The notes beneath the pieces are model-generated. The model saw nothing but the letters and a program-made list of their open reading frames with translations, did no database searches and was not told the origin of the DNA. A stretch of DNA of 62,866 bases from positions 1 through 62,866 of the forward strand of contig JAQIBV010000034.1 in NCBI GenBank assembly GCA_027858855.1. Reading direction: 5' to 3'. Origin of the DNA: Spirochaetota bacterium (GTDB taxonomy: Bacteria; Spirochaetota; UBA4802; JAFGJZ01). Both the position numbers and the translations under genes were made by a program. Positions 1-7,912 of this stretch are shown piece after piece; the first letter of the stretch is position 1, and each line of letters opens with the position of its first letter.

Positions 1-183
1 TTGGTCGATTGCAGTTCGTTAAAAAGTAAATATTTTCGGTTAATCCATAAAGGTAAAAACAGCAATGTTGCAAAAACAGCAGTAGCTCGTGAGCTTGTTA
101 GTTTTATCTTCAGAAGCCATGATTGTCTATCACCAGGGCGAGCTAAAAGAAGCATCCTGATTGGCCTGATAAATATGAGGTAG
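1..183 (+). pseudogene. C-terminal remnant of an IS110-family transposase
   Basis: The open frame enters from the left edge. It contains a stretch like KGKNSNVAKTAVARELVSFI, which resembles the conserved C-terminal helix of IS110/IS116/IS902 transposases (usually R-G-K-x-x-N-x-A-x-x-A-x-A-R-E-L-x-x-F-x-W). The expected W after F is lost and the last ~25 residues look unrelated, so the end seems frameshifted or recombined. Only about 35 residues are recognisable. The rest of the element would lie outside the window. Confidence 0.45.
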
Positions 184-800
184 TAACCAGACGGCGTTTG
201 AAGTAACGCGTACTTTCCTATGCGGTTAATTCTATTAGTAGAGTTGTAGGCCTGCGATTTTAGAGTGCGTTAGCTTCTGGCGAATACAAGTATGTGTTGA
301 AAGTACACGAATAACTCAGATGACCAAAATGTCGTCGATATAGTTCGGTTACGTCAGTCCTCGGAACTGAGGATAGTAATGATACTATGAAACGAATTTA
401 ATTTGCTTTATCGCAGAAGGAAGAAACATTATGATTTAAAATAATTTTCTAAATTAAATTGACAGTCACACCCATAACAGGAATTTCATCAGTGAAGAGT
501 ACTGTAGTGGAGAGCATAAATGTTATAAGTACGACCAAGTATTTCATTCTATCCTCCGTAATGAGCTGGTCGTTCACAAGCTGACTGCACTGGTAGCTCA
601 CTACATTCGCTGCTCGTGCATGCGTCCTTCTCGCACATGCGACCTAAGACATACTGCATTTTATATACAGTACAAATAAGGGTTATTTGCCAGAGAAATC
701 CCCTGGCACCCGCAGGATTTTTGTGAAACAAAAACCTACAAGGGCGTAGTACTGTGATTAATTAAAATTTATACTTATCATATTGATGAGCATATAGAGT
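184..800. other. Gene-free stretch after the IS110 remnant
   Basis: I see no credible gene here. The only open frames are short and of unlikely composition. The one feature noted is AGTCACACCCATA at 464-476, the exact reverse complement of 13 bases at 7913-7925 that begin a small inverted-repeat element. The stretch may be IS-end debris. Confidence 0.4.
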
Positions 801-832
801 ATGTCGATAATTCAAGATAAACCAACATTGTT

Positions 833-847
833 CTTGACGCTGTCAAG
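833..847. promoter_or_regulatory. Predicted TetR operator in front of the tetR gene
   Basis: CTTGACGCTGTCAAG is a 15-bp palindrome with one mismatch. It matches two perfect copies (4880-4894 and 4919-4933) in front of the divergent-promoter operon. It lies 22 bp before the ATG at 870, and its TTGACG could serve as a -35 box. That placement predicts autorepression. Confidence 0.65.
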
Positions 848-869
848 ATTGTGTGTATTTATATCATTT

Positions 870-1499
870 ATGCTAGCTAAAAATAAAAAAAATACCAGTT
901 ATCATCATGGCGACTTAAAAGAAACATTGATCAATCAATCACTTTCAATTATTGACAAAGAAGGGCTTGGTGGTTTAACTTTGAGAAAAGCAGCCCGTTT
1001 GGCTGGAGTTAGTCACGCGGCACCAGCGCATCACTTTGGAGATATGAAAGGTTTGTTGGCCGCTATTGCAACTAACGGATTCGTATTGCTAACCACGCAG
1101 ATGGTAAATTCAATTGATCAATTAAAGGAAAATAATCCTCTTTATAAATTCAAAACAATCGGATTAGCTTACATAGAATTTGCGCTAAAAAATCCATCAT
1201 TTCTTAAGATAATGTATCACTCGGAACTTTCAGATAAAAAATCTTATCCAGAACTAATGCGGGAAAGCAAAAAGCCATTTCAATTATTAAAAAATATTAT
1301 CATGGAATGTCAAAAAGAAAAACTAATTAAAGATGGAAACCTTGATGAATCTGCCCTTTTCGCCTGGTCAACTGTACATGGTTTTTCCAATCTCGCGGTC
1401 AATGATCAACTTAAAAGTAAGGGTCTGAAAAAAAATAAAATGGAATATGCGGATAAAATCACCAACCTGCTTTACACTGGTTTAAAAATCAATAACTGA
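870..1499 (+). CDS. TetR/AcrR-family transcriptional repressor (WHG-type C-terminus)
   Basis: This is a 209-aa one-component repressor. The N-terminal helix-turn-helix spans about residues 15-62, with the recognition segment LTLRKAARLAGVSHAAPAHH. The ligand-binding half carries the TVHGF motif near residue 170, typical of TetR proteins with a WHG domain. The frame is open to 801, but the longer reading would translate the predicted operator at 833-847, so the ATG at 870 is chosen. The gene converges on the operon 1615-4808. Copies of the operator before both units make that operon the probable target. The ligand is unknown; a fatty aldehyde or acyl compound would suit the regulated enzymes (inference). 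Confidence 0.85.
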   Translation: MLAKNKKNTSYHHGDLKETLINQSLSIIDKEGLGGLTLRKAARLAGVSHAAPAHHFGDMKGLLAAIATNGFVLLTTQMVNSIDQLKENNPLYKFKTIGLAYIEFALKNPSFLKIMYHSELSDKKSYPELMRESKKPFQLLKNIIMECQKEKLIKDGNLDESALFAWSTVHGFSNLAVNDQLKSKGLKKNKMEYADKITNLLYTGLKINN

Positions 1500-1573
1500 C
1501 TTAGATTCAATTATTAAATGTAATTGAATTTTAAAAGATTAACATAAGTTAATTTTCTTAATAAATAGCGGTA

Positions 1574-1605
1574 ACTACTTATATTACCTTGATAATATAA
1601 GTAGT
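1574..1605. terminator. Bidirectional terminator-like hairpin between convergent units
   Basis: A perfect 13-bp inverted repeat (ACTACTTATATTA at 1574-1586 and its complement at 1593-1605) has a 6-nt loop. It lies between the ends of the tetR gene (1499) and the opposing operon (1615). The stem is A+T-rich and the T-runs are broken, so efficiency is uncertain. Confidence 0.55.
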
Positions 1606-1614
1606 GTAATTATT

Positions 1615-2013
1615 TTAAATTCTACTAATTGCAACTTTACCGCTATCCTTAAACAAAAACACTATAATAACCATAGTAATAATTCCTGCAAAGGATGAAA
1701 TACCCACATTTAAAACAAGATTTATCTGTTTTACATATATAGTTTTTATAAATGCCCATAGCGGCCACCATGATATCGAAACTGCTAGCACTGTATACAA
1801 ATTAATTCTTTTTGCACATAATTGATTTCCTAACACGATAAGTGCAATAATTACTAAAATAGTCATAGCTCCATCAATAAAGTTTCCAATTATAGAAAAA
1901 ATATGCATATCAATTCCGGGAATTTTAAAATTCTCTAAAAGGCATATGTTTTCAACGCTTTGAAATAAAAATCCTATAATAGACCCAATACCGACAAGTT
2001 TATATTTCTTCAT
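1615..2013 (-). CDS. Small four-helix membrane protein, unknown function
   Basis: This 132-aa protein is almost wholly hydrophobic. Probable membrane segments lie near residues 5-25, 38-62, 72-92 and 100-123, with a short basic loop (CAKRINLY) in the middle. I do not recognise the family. It is the third gene of the operon, 22 bp after the metallo-hydrolase gene, and so probably falls under the TetR operators upstream of 4808. It may sense or move the compound handled by the two enzymes; this is context only. Confidence 0.6.
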   Translation of the reverse strand: MKKYKLVGIGSIIGFLFQSVENICLLENFKIPGIDMHIFSIIGNFIDGAMTILVIIALIVLGNQLCAKRINLYTVLAVSISWWPLWAFIKTIYVKQINLVLNVGISSFAGIITMVIIVFLFKDSGKVAISRI

Positions 2014-2035
2014 TATAACTACTTCTTTGATTATT

Positions 2036-3100
2036 TTAATTTATATCAAATTTTCTTGTATCACCAATTTTCATGACCCAAAGGTTTTCATCTGAATACT
2101 TTGCTAATTTCCCTGCTTTTTTAAAACGGACAGGCGGCTCCCATATTGGCTCGTCACTTAACTTAATCGTGCCCCAATGCATTCCTATAAGATTGTTTGC
2201 ACCAAGATCTTTTCCGATTTGAACTGCTTCTTCAGGATTTGTATGAGATATCATTAAAGCCTTACGTGGAGCGTATGCTCCAATTGGGACAAATGCATAG
2301 TCAAAGCCTGAAAACAACTTGCCAATTTTTTTGAATATTGTTTTCGAGTAACCAGTATCACCTGCAAAATATAATTTAACAGCTTCTGTAGTAATAGCCC
2401 AGGATCCCCACAGTGTATTGTTTTTATTTGATGTACTTCTGCCAGAATCATGCAACGCAGGTAATAGTGTAAATGTTATGTTATCAACTTTTGTTTTTGA
2501 CCACCAATCTAACTCCTGAATATTCTTATATCCATACTTCTTGAATAATTTACCAATACCAAGTGGTACGATCACCATTATCTTTTCTTTTCCCGGTAAT
2601 GCTTCAATAGTCTGTTCATCTAAATGATCATAATGATCATGCGAAATAATTATTACATCAATAGCCGGTAAGTTTTCAATACTAATCCCGGACTTAACAA
2701 ATCTTTTTGGTCCTCGAATATAAGGACTCGCGTATTCTGTAAGATAGGGGTCTGTTAGTATTTTTTTCCCATTAAAAATGATTAGAAATGCAGAATGCCC
2801 CAGCCATGTAATCATATTTGAACTTTTAATTAATTTTATTTTTTTTAATACTTCTTGTTCTGGCACAACATGGTTCTCTTGCACATCTGGTAAAATAATA
2901 GAATCAAATACTCTACGTGTATAAAAGGTAAAACCCGGCTTTCTACCTGGAGTGATTGGAAAATTTCGATAACCATTATTTAAGTGATGCTTTGGTGTTC
3001 CCATTACCCATATTCCTTTTGTAGATGAACAGCTACACGAACTTAGTAAGAGAAGTAAAAACATTATTATCATAAGTACTTTGTTGCTAATAACTATCAC
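2036..3100 (-). CDS. Lipoprotein metallo-beta-lactamase-fold hydrolase, NAPE-PLD/RomA-like
   Basis: This is a 354-aa enzyme with a lipoprotein signal peptide (hydrophobic run followed by LLSSCSCSS). The metal site is clear: SHDHYDHLD (H154, H156, D158, H159), a later GDTGYS aspartate, and GMHWGT near the C-terminus. The ITWLGHSAFLI entry strand is typical of N-acyl-phosphatidylethanolamine phospholipase D-like and UlaG-like hydrolases. The start is taken as GTG at 3100, which has AAAGGAG 8 bp upstream; a longer ATG frame to 3124 lacks a ribosome site. The gene follows the ALDH-like gene by 1 bp. Cleavage of an N-acyl or phospholipid-type bond at the cell envelope is a family-based guess. Confidence 0.8.
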   Translation of the reverse strand: MIVISNKVLMIIMFLLLLLSSCSCSSTKGIWVMGTPKHHLNNGYRNFPITPGRKPGFTFYTRRVFDSIILPDVQENHVVPEQEVLKKIKLIKSSNMITWLGHSAFLIIFNGKKILTDPYLTEYASPYIRGPKRFVKSGISIENLPAIDVIIISHDHYDHLDEQTIEALPGKEKIMVIVPLGIGKLFKKYGYKNIQELDWWSKTKVDNITFTLLPALHDSGRSTSNKNNTLWGSWAITTEAVKLYFAGDTGYSKTIFKKIGKLFSGFDYAFVPIGAYAPRKALMISHTNPEEAVQIGKDLGANNLIGMHWGTIKLSDEPIWEPPVRFKKAGKLAKYSDENLWVMKIGDTRKFDIN

Positions 3101-3101
3101 T

Positions 3102-4808
3102 TTATATCTCCTTTGGCGTTGCATTTAGTTTTATAATGTTTTTTATAATTTTGTGTTCTGCATTTTTGGTCATAAACTTCATTGATTTTAGAAATTTAAA
3201 AAGTCTCCATAATGAAAAACTTGCATTTAAATATGTTAAATTTTTAGCAAAACCAGCATATCCGGATAAAACCCAGGGATCCAATCCTTCGGCTTTAAAG
3301 GGGCCCTTAATTACTGACTTCTGAATACCTTTCAAATTAAAAAGATTACAAATTACCCCTTTACCACTCTGTATATTAGCAGAATGATTTCCCGGAAATG
3401 CTCCCCATGGAGTAACGCCCAAGAAAAAAGCCATAGCTGCCCAAATATTAATACCGATTGTCCCATACCGTAAATTCTTAATTGCTTGTTGAAATGCTTT
3501 ATTATAAAGATCATCTTTGAGTGAATCGGGGTGAACTAGTATCATTGCTGCAAGATTACCCCATACAGTTTCATTTAAAAATGAAACTGTATTTCTAACA
3601 TAATCTGAAATATCATCACCCGGAATAGAAACTTCACCCATTATTGGACAATATGGCTCTGAATTAAAAATCATTTCATCCTTGTTCTGCCAGTCCAATC
3701 CTGGAATAAATGTCCAAGGGAGATGGCCGGACTTTTCTTCTCCCAATTTTTCAGCATTAGTGTAAGCATCCATAAACTGTGAATATACCATTTCGGCATT
3801 TGGGTAGTATGAGTAATTTGCCGGTCTACTTGTTAGATAATCTTTTAGCATTTTTAGAAACTGATTTTTTTGTGTCCATTCATCATGCATAACTAAAAGA
3901 CGCGGAGTAATACAATTAAAACTACAATTGTTTACAAACATATTTGCAACATGTAAAACCTGAAGATATAATTCATCTATAGACCATTTGCCCGGCATAA
4001 TAATAATTGGAGTGATATTCCCAAGTTCAGCTGAAAAAGGGCGTTTATTGATTACTTTAATTGATTTATTATCAGTATTTTTCAGGTTCAGCCCATAAAC
4101 AATCTGTTCATATGTTTTGTCTGAACCAGTTAAGTGAAGTGCATCAATATATTTATGCGTAGTAAGATATTTACTTGTTTCAGTATCTCCATTGATAAAT
4201 AGTATATAATTCATTTCTATTAATGGTTGAAATATTTCTTCTAATATACTGGAAAGATATTCATTTACCGGATTAACCTTAACAACTATAGTCTGACTCT
4301 GTTGAAACATGTAGTTCAATATATCTGCAATTATTAAAAATGAATGATTACCAGCAGCCAGAATCAAAGTAAGATTGCCAGCTTCATTTGCTGAATATAC
4401 TGATTCCTGACAACTATCATCTGATAAGTATATTTCCGCACTTACCTCTTTGTAAAATGTTTTATCAGATTTTAAACGCGGTAATACCGTAAGAATATTT
4501 CCTTTTGACTCAGGAATTTTAGGAGCTCCATACCTAATGCTTTCTTTTAATGATAGTAGTTGCATGTCAAACTGGCGTAATATTATATTTGCACACATCC
4601 ACTCTTCTCCTTGCAAGTCACTTCCTTTGCTATATTGCTTAGCAGCACAACTCAAAAGAACCCAATCACCCATTCTTCTAACAAAATTTTTACGTATTCT
4701 TTTCAAAAATGGGTATTTTCTCGTTAAAGATTCATTTTTCCATAAAATCTTGCTATTATTCATTATTTTTAATTCCGCATCAAATATTTGCATAGTATTA
4801 CTTTCCAT
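3102..4808 (-). CDS. Aldehyde dehydrogenase-superfamily protein
   Basis: At 568 aa it is somewhat longer than a usual ALDH (~480-500). Superfamily marks are visible but divergent: a cofactor-binding core AAGNHSFLIIADILNYMF, LHLTGSDKTYEQI in the FTGS position, AELGNITPIII in the LELGG position, and NNCSFNCITPRLLV where the catalytic cysteine belongs. The N-terminal ~90 residues have no obvious match. Expected chemistry is NAD(P)-dependent oxidation of an aldehyde or reduction of an acyl thioester. GGAGG sits 6 bp before the ATG. It is the first gene of the TetR-controlled operon, with a strong leader hairpin and two operators upstream. Confidence 0.75.
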   Translation of the reverse strand: MESNTMQIFDAELKIMNNSKILWKNESLTRKYPFLKRIRKNFVRRMGDWVLLSCAAKQYSKGSDLQGEEWMCANIILRQFDMQLLSLKESIRYGAPKIPESKGNILTVLPRLKSDKTFYKEVSAEIYLSDDSCQESVYSANEAGNLTLILAAGNHSFLIIADILNYMFQQSQTIVVKVNPVNEYLSSILEEIFQPLIEMNYILFINGDTETSKYLTTHKYIDALHLTGSDKTYEQIVYGLNLKNTDNKSIKVINKRPFSAELGNITPIIIMPGKWSIDELYLQVLHVANMFVNNCSFNCITPRLLVMHDEWTQKNQFLKMLKDYLTSRPANYSYYPNAEMVYSQFMDAYTNAEKLGEEKSGHLPWTFIPGLDWQNKDEMIFNSEPYCPIMGEVSIPGDDISDYVRNTVSFLNETVWGNLAAMILVHPDSLKDDLYNKAFQQAIKNLRYGTIGINIWAAMAFFLGVTPWGAFPGNHSANIQSGKGVICNLFNLKGIQKSVIKGPFKAEGLDPWVLSGYAGFAKNLTYLNASFSLWRLFKFLKSMKFMTKNAEHKIIKNIIKLNATPKEI

Positions 4809-4821
4809 TATACGCCTCCAG

Positions 4822-4862
4822 TTTATTTCCTCATTAGTTTTGAAAAATAATGAGGAAATAAA
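4822..4862 (-). promoter_or_regulatory. Long hairpin in the leader of the aldehyde dehydrogenase operon
   Basis: A perfect 15-bp inverted repeat (4822-4836 and 4848-4862) with an 11-nt loop lies directly before the ribosome site of the gene starting at 4808. It lacks a T-run in the minus direction, so it is more likely a 5' stabiliser or regulatory fold than a terminator. Confidence 0.5.
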
Positions 4863-4879
4863 GACTTGTAGATACTTAA

Positions 4880-4933
4880 CTTGACACTGTCAAGATAAGA
4901 AGAAGATATGGCGTGAAACTTGACAGTGTCAAG
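4880..4933 (-). promoter_or_regulatory. Tandem TetR operators on two overlapping promoters
   Basis: Two perfect palindromes occur, CTTGACACTGTCAAG at 4880-4894 and CTTGACAGTGTCAAG at 4919-4933. The second extends to 19 bp (AACTTGACAGTGTCAAGTT, 4917-4935). Their centres are 39 bp apart. On the minus strand each contains a consensus TTGACA. TATCTT follows the outer one after 18 bp and TACAAG follows the inner one after 17 bp. A repressor bound here would cover both -35 boxes. The same palindrome occurs before the tetR gene (833-847). Confidence 0.75.
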
Positions 4934-5068
4934 TTAAATTTATAAAAAACCATTGATATTATTAAAAGAATTCAAATGAGGTGAAAAACTGAGATTAACC
5001 GTTGTTATTTTGATGTGTTTTAAAGTTAAGATATACGATAATTAAAAAATGTTTTATATCACTCAAAA

Positions 5069-5735
5069 TGTCAATTTTCACGAAGTTGACCCCCTAAAAA
5101 TCGGTATCCTGACCCCTTTTCAAATACCAAAATGCACCTTCAAACTCGGAGGTATGCAATGGATAAAAGGGAGTTGGTTATGTACAAGCTTGAAGAAATA
5201 GTAAATGCCCTTTTGGAGAATACTCCAATAAAGCAAATTGCTCGTCAGCAAAAGATCTCTAAAAACACGGTAAAAAAGTACCGGAAGCATGTAGAGAAAA
5301 TATTGTCGGGCAATCCTCACCTGCTCGGTAATCTATCAATGATTATGGATGAGTTTCGAAACATGCGAAAGAAGGAACGCCATTCGGTGAACTATGGTTG
5401 GCTGGAACTTCATTCGGAAGAGATAGAAAAGCTTGCAGAAAACTGTGACAACTATGTGCGCCTGTTTCAGGTGCTGAGGGATAAAGGGTTCTCCGGCAGT
5501 TATTCATCGCTGCAAAGATATATCTCGAAATGCAATAATCTTGGGGAGAGATCTGTTTTCAGAATTGAAACAAAGCCTGGTGAAATTGCACAGGTTGACT
5601 TTGGCTCAATCGGAAAACTCTATGATGAGCTGGCCGGTACAATGGTGAAAGCCTATGTGTTTGTGATGGTATTGGGCTATTCCAGAGACGCCTACAATGA
5701 AATAGTCAGAAGTCAGGATATCCAGACCTGGTGCA
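5069..5735 (+). mobile_element. Truncated IS21-family element (left end plus part of istA)
   Basis: The left end seems to begin at TGTCAATTTTC near 5069 and holds repeated GTTGACCCCC / CCTGACCCC motifs (5084-5120), as in the terminal repeats of IS21 elements. It continues into istA and stops abruptly near 5713-5735, where unrelated G+C-richer DNA begins. No istB gene or right end follows. Confidence 0.7.
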
Positions 5736-5740
5736 GTTGA
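5159..5740 (+). pseudogene. istA: IS21 transposase IstA, 3'-truncated
   Basis: The first ~190 of about 500 residues remain. A helix-turn-helix lies at about 20-45 (IKQIARQQKISKNTVKKY), and the start of the DDE catalytic domain is seen in EIAQVDFGS. The frame ends soon after RSQDIQTW at the junction with a chorismate-mutase-like gene on the other strand. The second and third acidic residues of the catalytic triad are missing, so it cannot be active. The ATG at 5159 is preferred because GGAGG precedes it by 6-7 bp. Confidence 0.8.
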
Positions 5741-6099
5741 TACAGCTCAGCGCTGTCCCCCTCTTCCAAAAGCCGGATATGGGGAGCGGAGGCCGTAATC
5801 TCTCCCTGGATCTTTTCCCACTGGGCCCTCTCACGCTGGATAAGATAACTGGTGAACAGTTTAAACAGGTCCCGGGCAAAATACAGATCCAGATCCCGCC
5901 CGGCCACCTGTTTTAGCCGGGGCATCCGCATAGCCCTTACCCGTTGGGGATCCGCCACCGCATCCCGGTCTCTCTTGAAACGGGCGGCCTGATGGACATA
6001 GTCTTTCCGTAAGGACAGAATATCCAGCAGTTGCCGATCCAGATCATCAATCTCCCTGCGGACTTCTTCCAGAGTCCGTCATTTTTTTACAGTGTCCAT
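5713..6099 (-). pseudogene. Chorismate mutase type II / PchB-like gene with disrupted 5' end
   Basis: The open frame downstream of 6078 encodes about 121 residues with a clear AroQ/PchB pattern: LEEVRREIDDLDRQLLDIL, then LRKDYVHQAARFKRD, DPQRV, and a last helix ending RERAQWEKIQ. This fold converts chorismate to prephenate or splits isochorismate. Reading back, the only ATG (6099) gives six codons and then an in-frame TGA at 6079-6081. A second ATG overlaps the TGA one base out of frame; removing one G after it would give MTTLEEVRREID. It may be a frameshifted pseudogene, or may start at a non-ATG codon. The coding is richer in G and C than nearby genes. Its 3' end touches the IS21 break. Confidence 0.65.
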
Positions 6100-6106
6100 A
6101 AGGCCC

Positions 6107-6132
6107 CCATGTTTCTACACATAGAAACATGG
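6107..6132. repeat. 11-bp inverted repeat between phosphatase and mutase genes
   Basis: CCATGTTTCTA at 6107-6117 and its exact complement at 6122-6132 form a hairpin with a 4-nt loop. It lies downstream of the alkaline phosphatase stop and just before the mutase frame. No T-run follows on either strand, so a role as terminator is doubtful. Confidence 0.45.
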
Positions 6133-6230
6133 ATTTAATAAAGAGTCAATAAGGTAGAGCATGAATTATTATTTCAGAGCCTATTCAAAGGGAGGATATT
6201 CCCAAATCCCCGAGTGTTGGGATCTCTCAG

Positions 6231-7595
6231 TTAATTATCCATTAAATCCTTCACAACCAATCCAATATCCGTATTATCGATATAGTGGCCATGCTGGGGA
6301 TCGGCTTGATCAGTATACAAACTGAATTGAGCGGCTCCGATGCCTTTCGCAAAAAAGGGAACCAGCTGGTTTGTATGTCCGGAGCTATGCCAGTCCATTC
6401 CCGGAAGATTCCCGGAACCGTTATCAACAACAGAAGCCCAGGGCCCCGTTGAACCGGTATCCACAGAGGATCCAGTCAAATATCCCGATTCATGATCCGC
6501 TGTAACGATCAGCAGGGTTTCGTCCCAGCTGGAATTGGCCTCGACCCAGGAAATAACGGCTTCGACTGTCGTATTAAAAGACAGCTCCTCTTCAATGTTT
6601 CTCACAGAATTATTATCATGTCCGGCCCAATCCACGGCACCGCCCTCTATCATTAGAACAAATCCACTATCATTCTGATCCAACACCTCAATGGCAGCCT
6701 GTGCAAGAAGAGACAAGGCCGGAACATCTCCATTGAATGTGTCGCCTGTTGTGTTATCACCGGGATTAACCACCGAAGAAGTTCCGGACCGCTCATGCTG
6801 AAGGGTTTTATAAACCCTGGGAATTCCCAGAAGTCTTTCCGGAGCACTGACTGATCCATCGGCGATGGATTGGAATGCGGTGGTTGTTTCAACAAGGGTC
6901 CATTGATCATAGATACCATCGGAATCGTCAAGAAGATGATTCCAGGCTGATTCTCCCCCCACATACTGATACTCTTCCGATCCGGAACTGACAGGGTTGC
7001 CGTCATTATCATACAGAGGATGACCGCAACCGATAATGACATCCATGTTGCTCTCCAGCATCTCCAGAGCAATAGCCCCATAGTTTTTTCTTGAGGAATT
7101 ATGGGCAACAAACCCCGCTGGTGTGGCATGACTCCACTGTACACTGGTGACAACACCGGTGGCATAACCCTCCAGCTGAGCTGCCGTCATAAGATGATTC
7201 AAACGCCGGCTGCCAAGTTGACCGATGGTTCCCAATGTTGTTTTTACACCGGTAGACATGGCCGTTGCCGCTGCCGCAGAATCTGTTGGACCGGATAGGA
7301 CATGGTTAAAATCACTCCAGCTTTCGGCGGGGAGATACGAGCCTCCTGACGGGAATGTGGACATGCCGTATCGAACCATCCAGCTTTCATAGACCTGGGG
7401 ACTGCCGGAATAAAAATCGGCCGCCTGTATTTGGGCATAACCGCAGCCATCGGCTATCATGATAATAATGTTTTTCGGCTTTGGACCATTATAGTCATAA
7501 TAGCGATCCGGCATAGAATTACCCGAAGGTTGAATATTACATGCGCTATAACCCATACAAAGGAGAAGAATTAAAAACATTCCAGATTTTCTCAT
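6231..7595 (-). CDS. Alkaline phosphatase family lipoprotein
   Basis: This 454-aa PhoA-superfamily phosphomonoesterase has a lipoprotein signal (Cys19 after MGYSA), so it is probably anchored outside the inner membrane. Motifs in order: IMIADG (D49, metal), GPTDSAAAATAMSTGVKT with nucleophile S106, EGGAVDWAGHDNN, TADHESG, and WHSSGHTN near the C-terminus, which supply the metal ligands. Length and motif order match ordinary bacterial alkaline phosphatases. Base and codon use (frequent CTG, GGG, CCC) differ from the flagellar and ribosomal genes here and suggest transfer with the neighbouring mutase fragment and riboswitch. No PHO box is evident. Confidence 0.9.
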   Translation of the reverse strand: MRKSGMFLILLLCMGYSACNIQPSGNSMPDRYYDYNGPKPKNIIIMIADGCGYAQIQAADFYSGSPQVYESWMVRYGMSTFPSGGSYLPAESWSDFNHVLSGPTDSAAAATAMSTGVKTTLGTIGQLGSRRLNHLMTAAQLEGYATGVVTSVQWSHATPAGFVAHNSSRKNYGAIALEMLESNMDVIIGCGHPLYDNDGNPVSSGSEEYQYVGGESAWNHLLDDSDGIYDQWTLVETTTAFQSIADGSVSAPERLLGIPRVYKTLQHERSGTSSVVNPGDNTTGDTFNGDVPALSLLAQAAIEVLDQNDSGFVLMIEGGAVDWAGHDNNSVRNIEEELSFNTTVEAVISWVEANSSWDETLLIVTADHESGYLTGSSVDTGSTGPWASVVDNGSGNLPGMDWHSSGHTNQLVPFFAKGIGAAQFSLYTDQADPQHGHYIDNTDIGLVVKDLMDN

Positions 7596-7735
7596 GATTT
7601 AATTATCTCCCATTTTGTTATAATTAGCAAAAACAATCAGATTTTTTCAACCGTGAACAAAAAAACAGTCATGGCTGATAATGAAGAGACCGGACATCTC
7701 CCTTGATTAATCCCCCGAAAATAACTATTATTGGC

Positions 7736-7813
7736 CTTACCCGGGGTGGCTGTTTACAGTCTGAGAGCAAACCCGTTGAACCTGATCCGGCTGAACCCGG
7801 CGTAGGGAGTGGA
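7736..7813 (+). promoter_or_regulatory. TPP riboswitch (THI box)
   Basis: The conserved pieces occur in order: ACCCGGGGTGG at 7739-7749, CTGAGAG at 7761-7767, ACCCGTTGAACCTGATCCGG at 7771-7790 and CCCGGCGTAGGGAGT at 7796-7810. These form the thi-box core that binds thiamine pyrophosphate. An AGGAG ribosome site (7844-7848) and an ATG follow at normal distance, so translational control is plausible. The downstream gene is truncated. Confidence 0.92.
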
Positions 7814-7854
7814 TTTACCGCTTATCAATTCCCCGGACATTTTAGGAGACTCTT

Positions 7855-7908
7855 ATGAAAAAGATAATTATAATATTACTATTAATAGTTATTCCATTAT
7901 CTTTTTAG
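7855..7908 (+). pseudogene. Truncated TPP-controlled gene (signal peptide only)
   Basis: After the riboswitch and a good ribosome site, ATG at 7855 opens a 17-codon frame reading MKKIIIILLLIVIPLSF before TAG. This is the basic start and hydrophobic core of an export signal. The expected product is a thiamine-related periplasmic binding protein or another exported thiamine protein, which fits TPP control. The break lies within a few bases of the inverted-repeat element beginning at 7913. Confidence 0.7.
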
Positions 7909-7912
7909 ATAG

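Noticed and set aside
549-731. 60-codon minus-strand frame in the left gene-free stretch
   Set aside because: Cysteine- and arginine-rich composition, no ribosome site and no recognisable pattern; it looks like chance.
184-800. Integron attC-like sites
   Set aside because: No paired core sites or cassette structure could be traced.
5731-5916. Plus-strand frame opposite the chorismate mutase gene
   Set aside because: It is the complement of a clearly conserved mutase sequence on the minus strand.
6079-6081. TGA recoded as an amino acid in the mutase gene
   Set aside because: No structural signal for selenocysteine insertion was seen; a one-base frameshift or alternative start is simpler.
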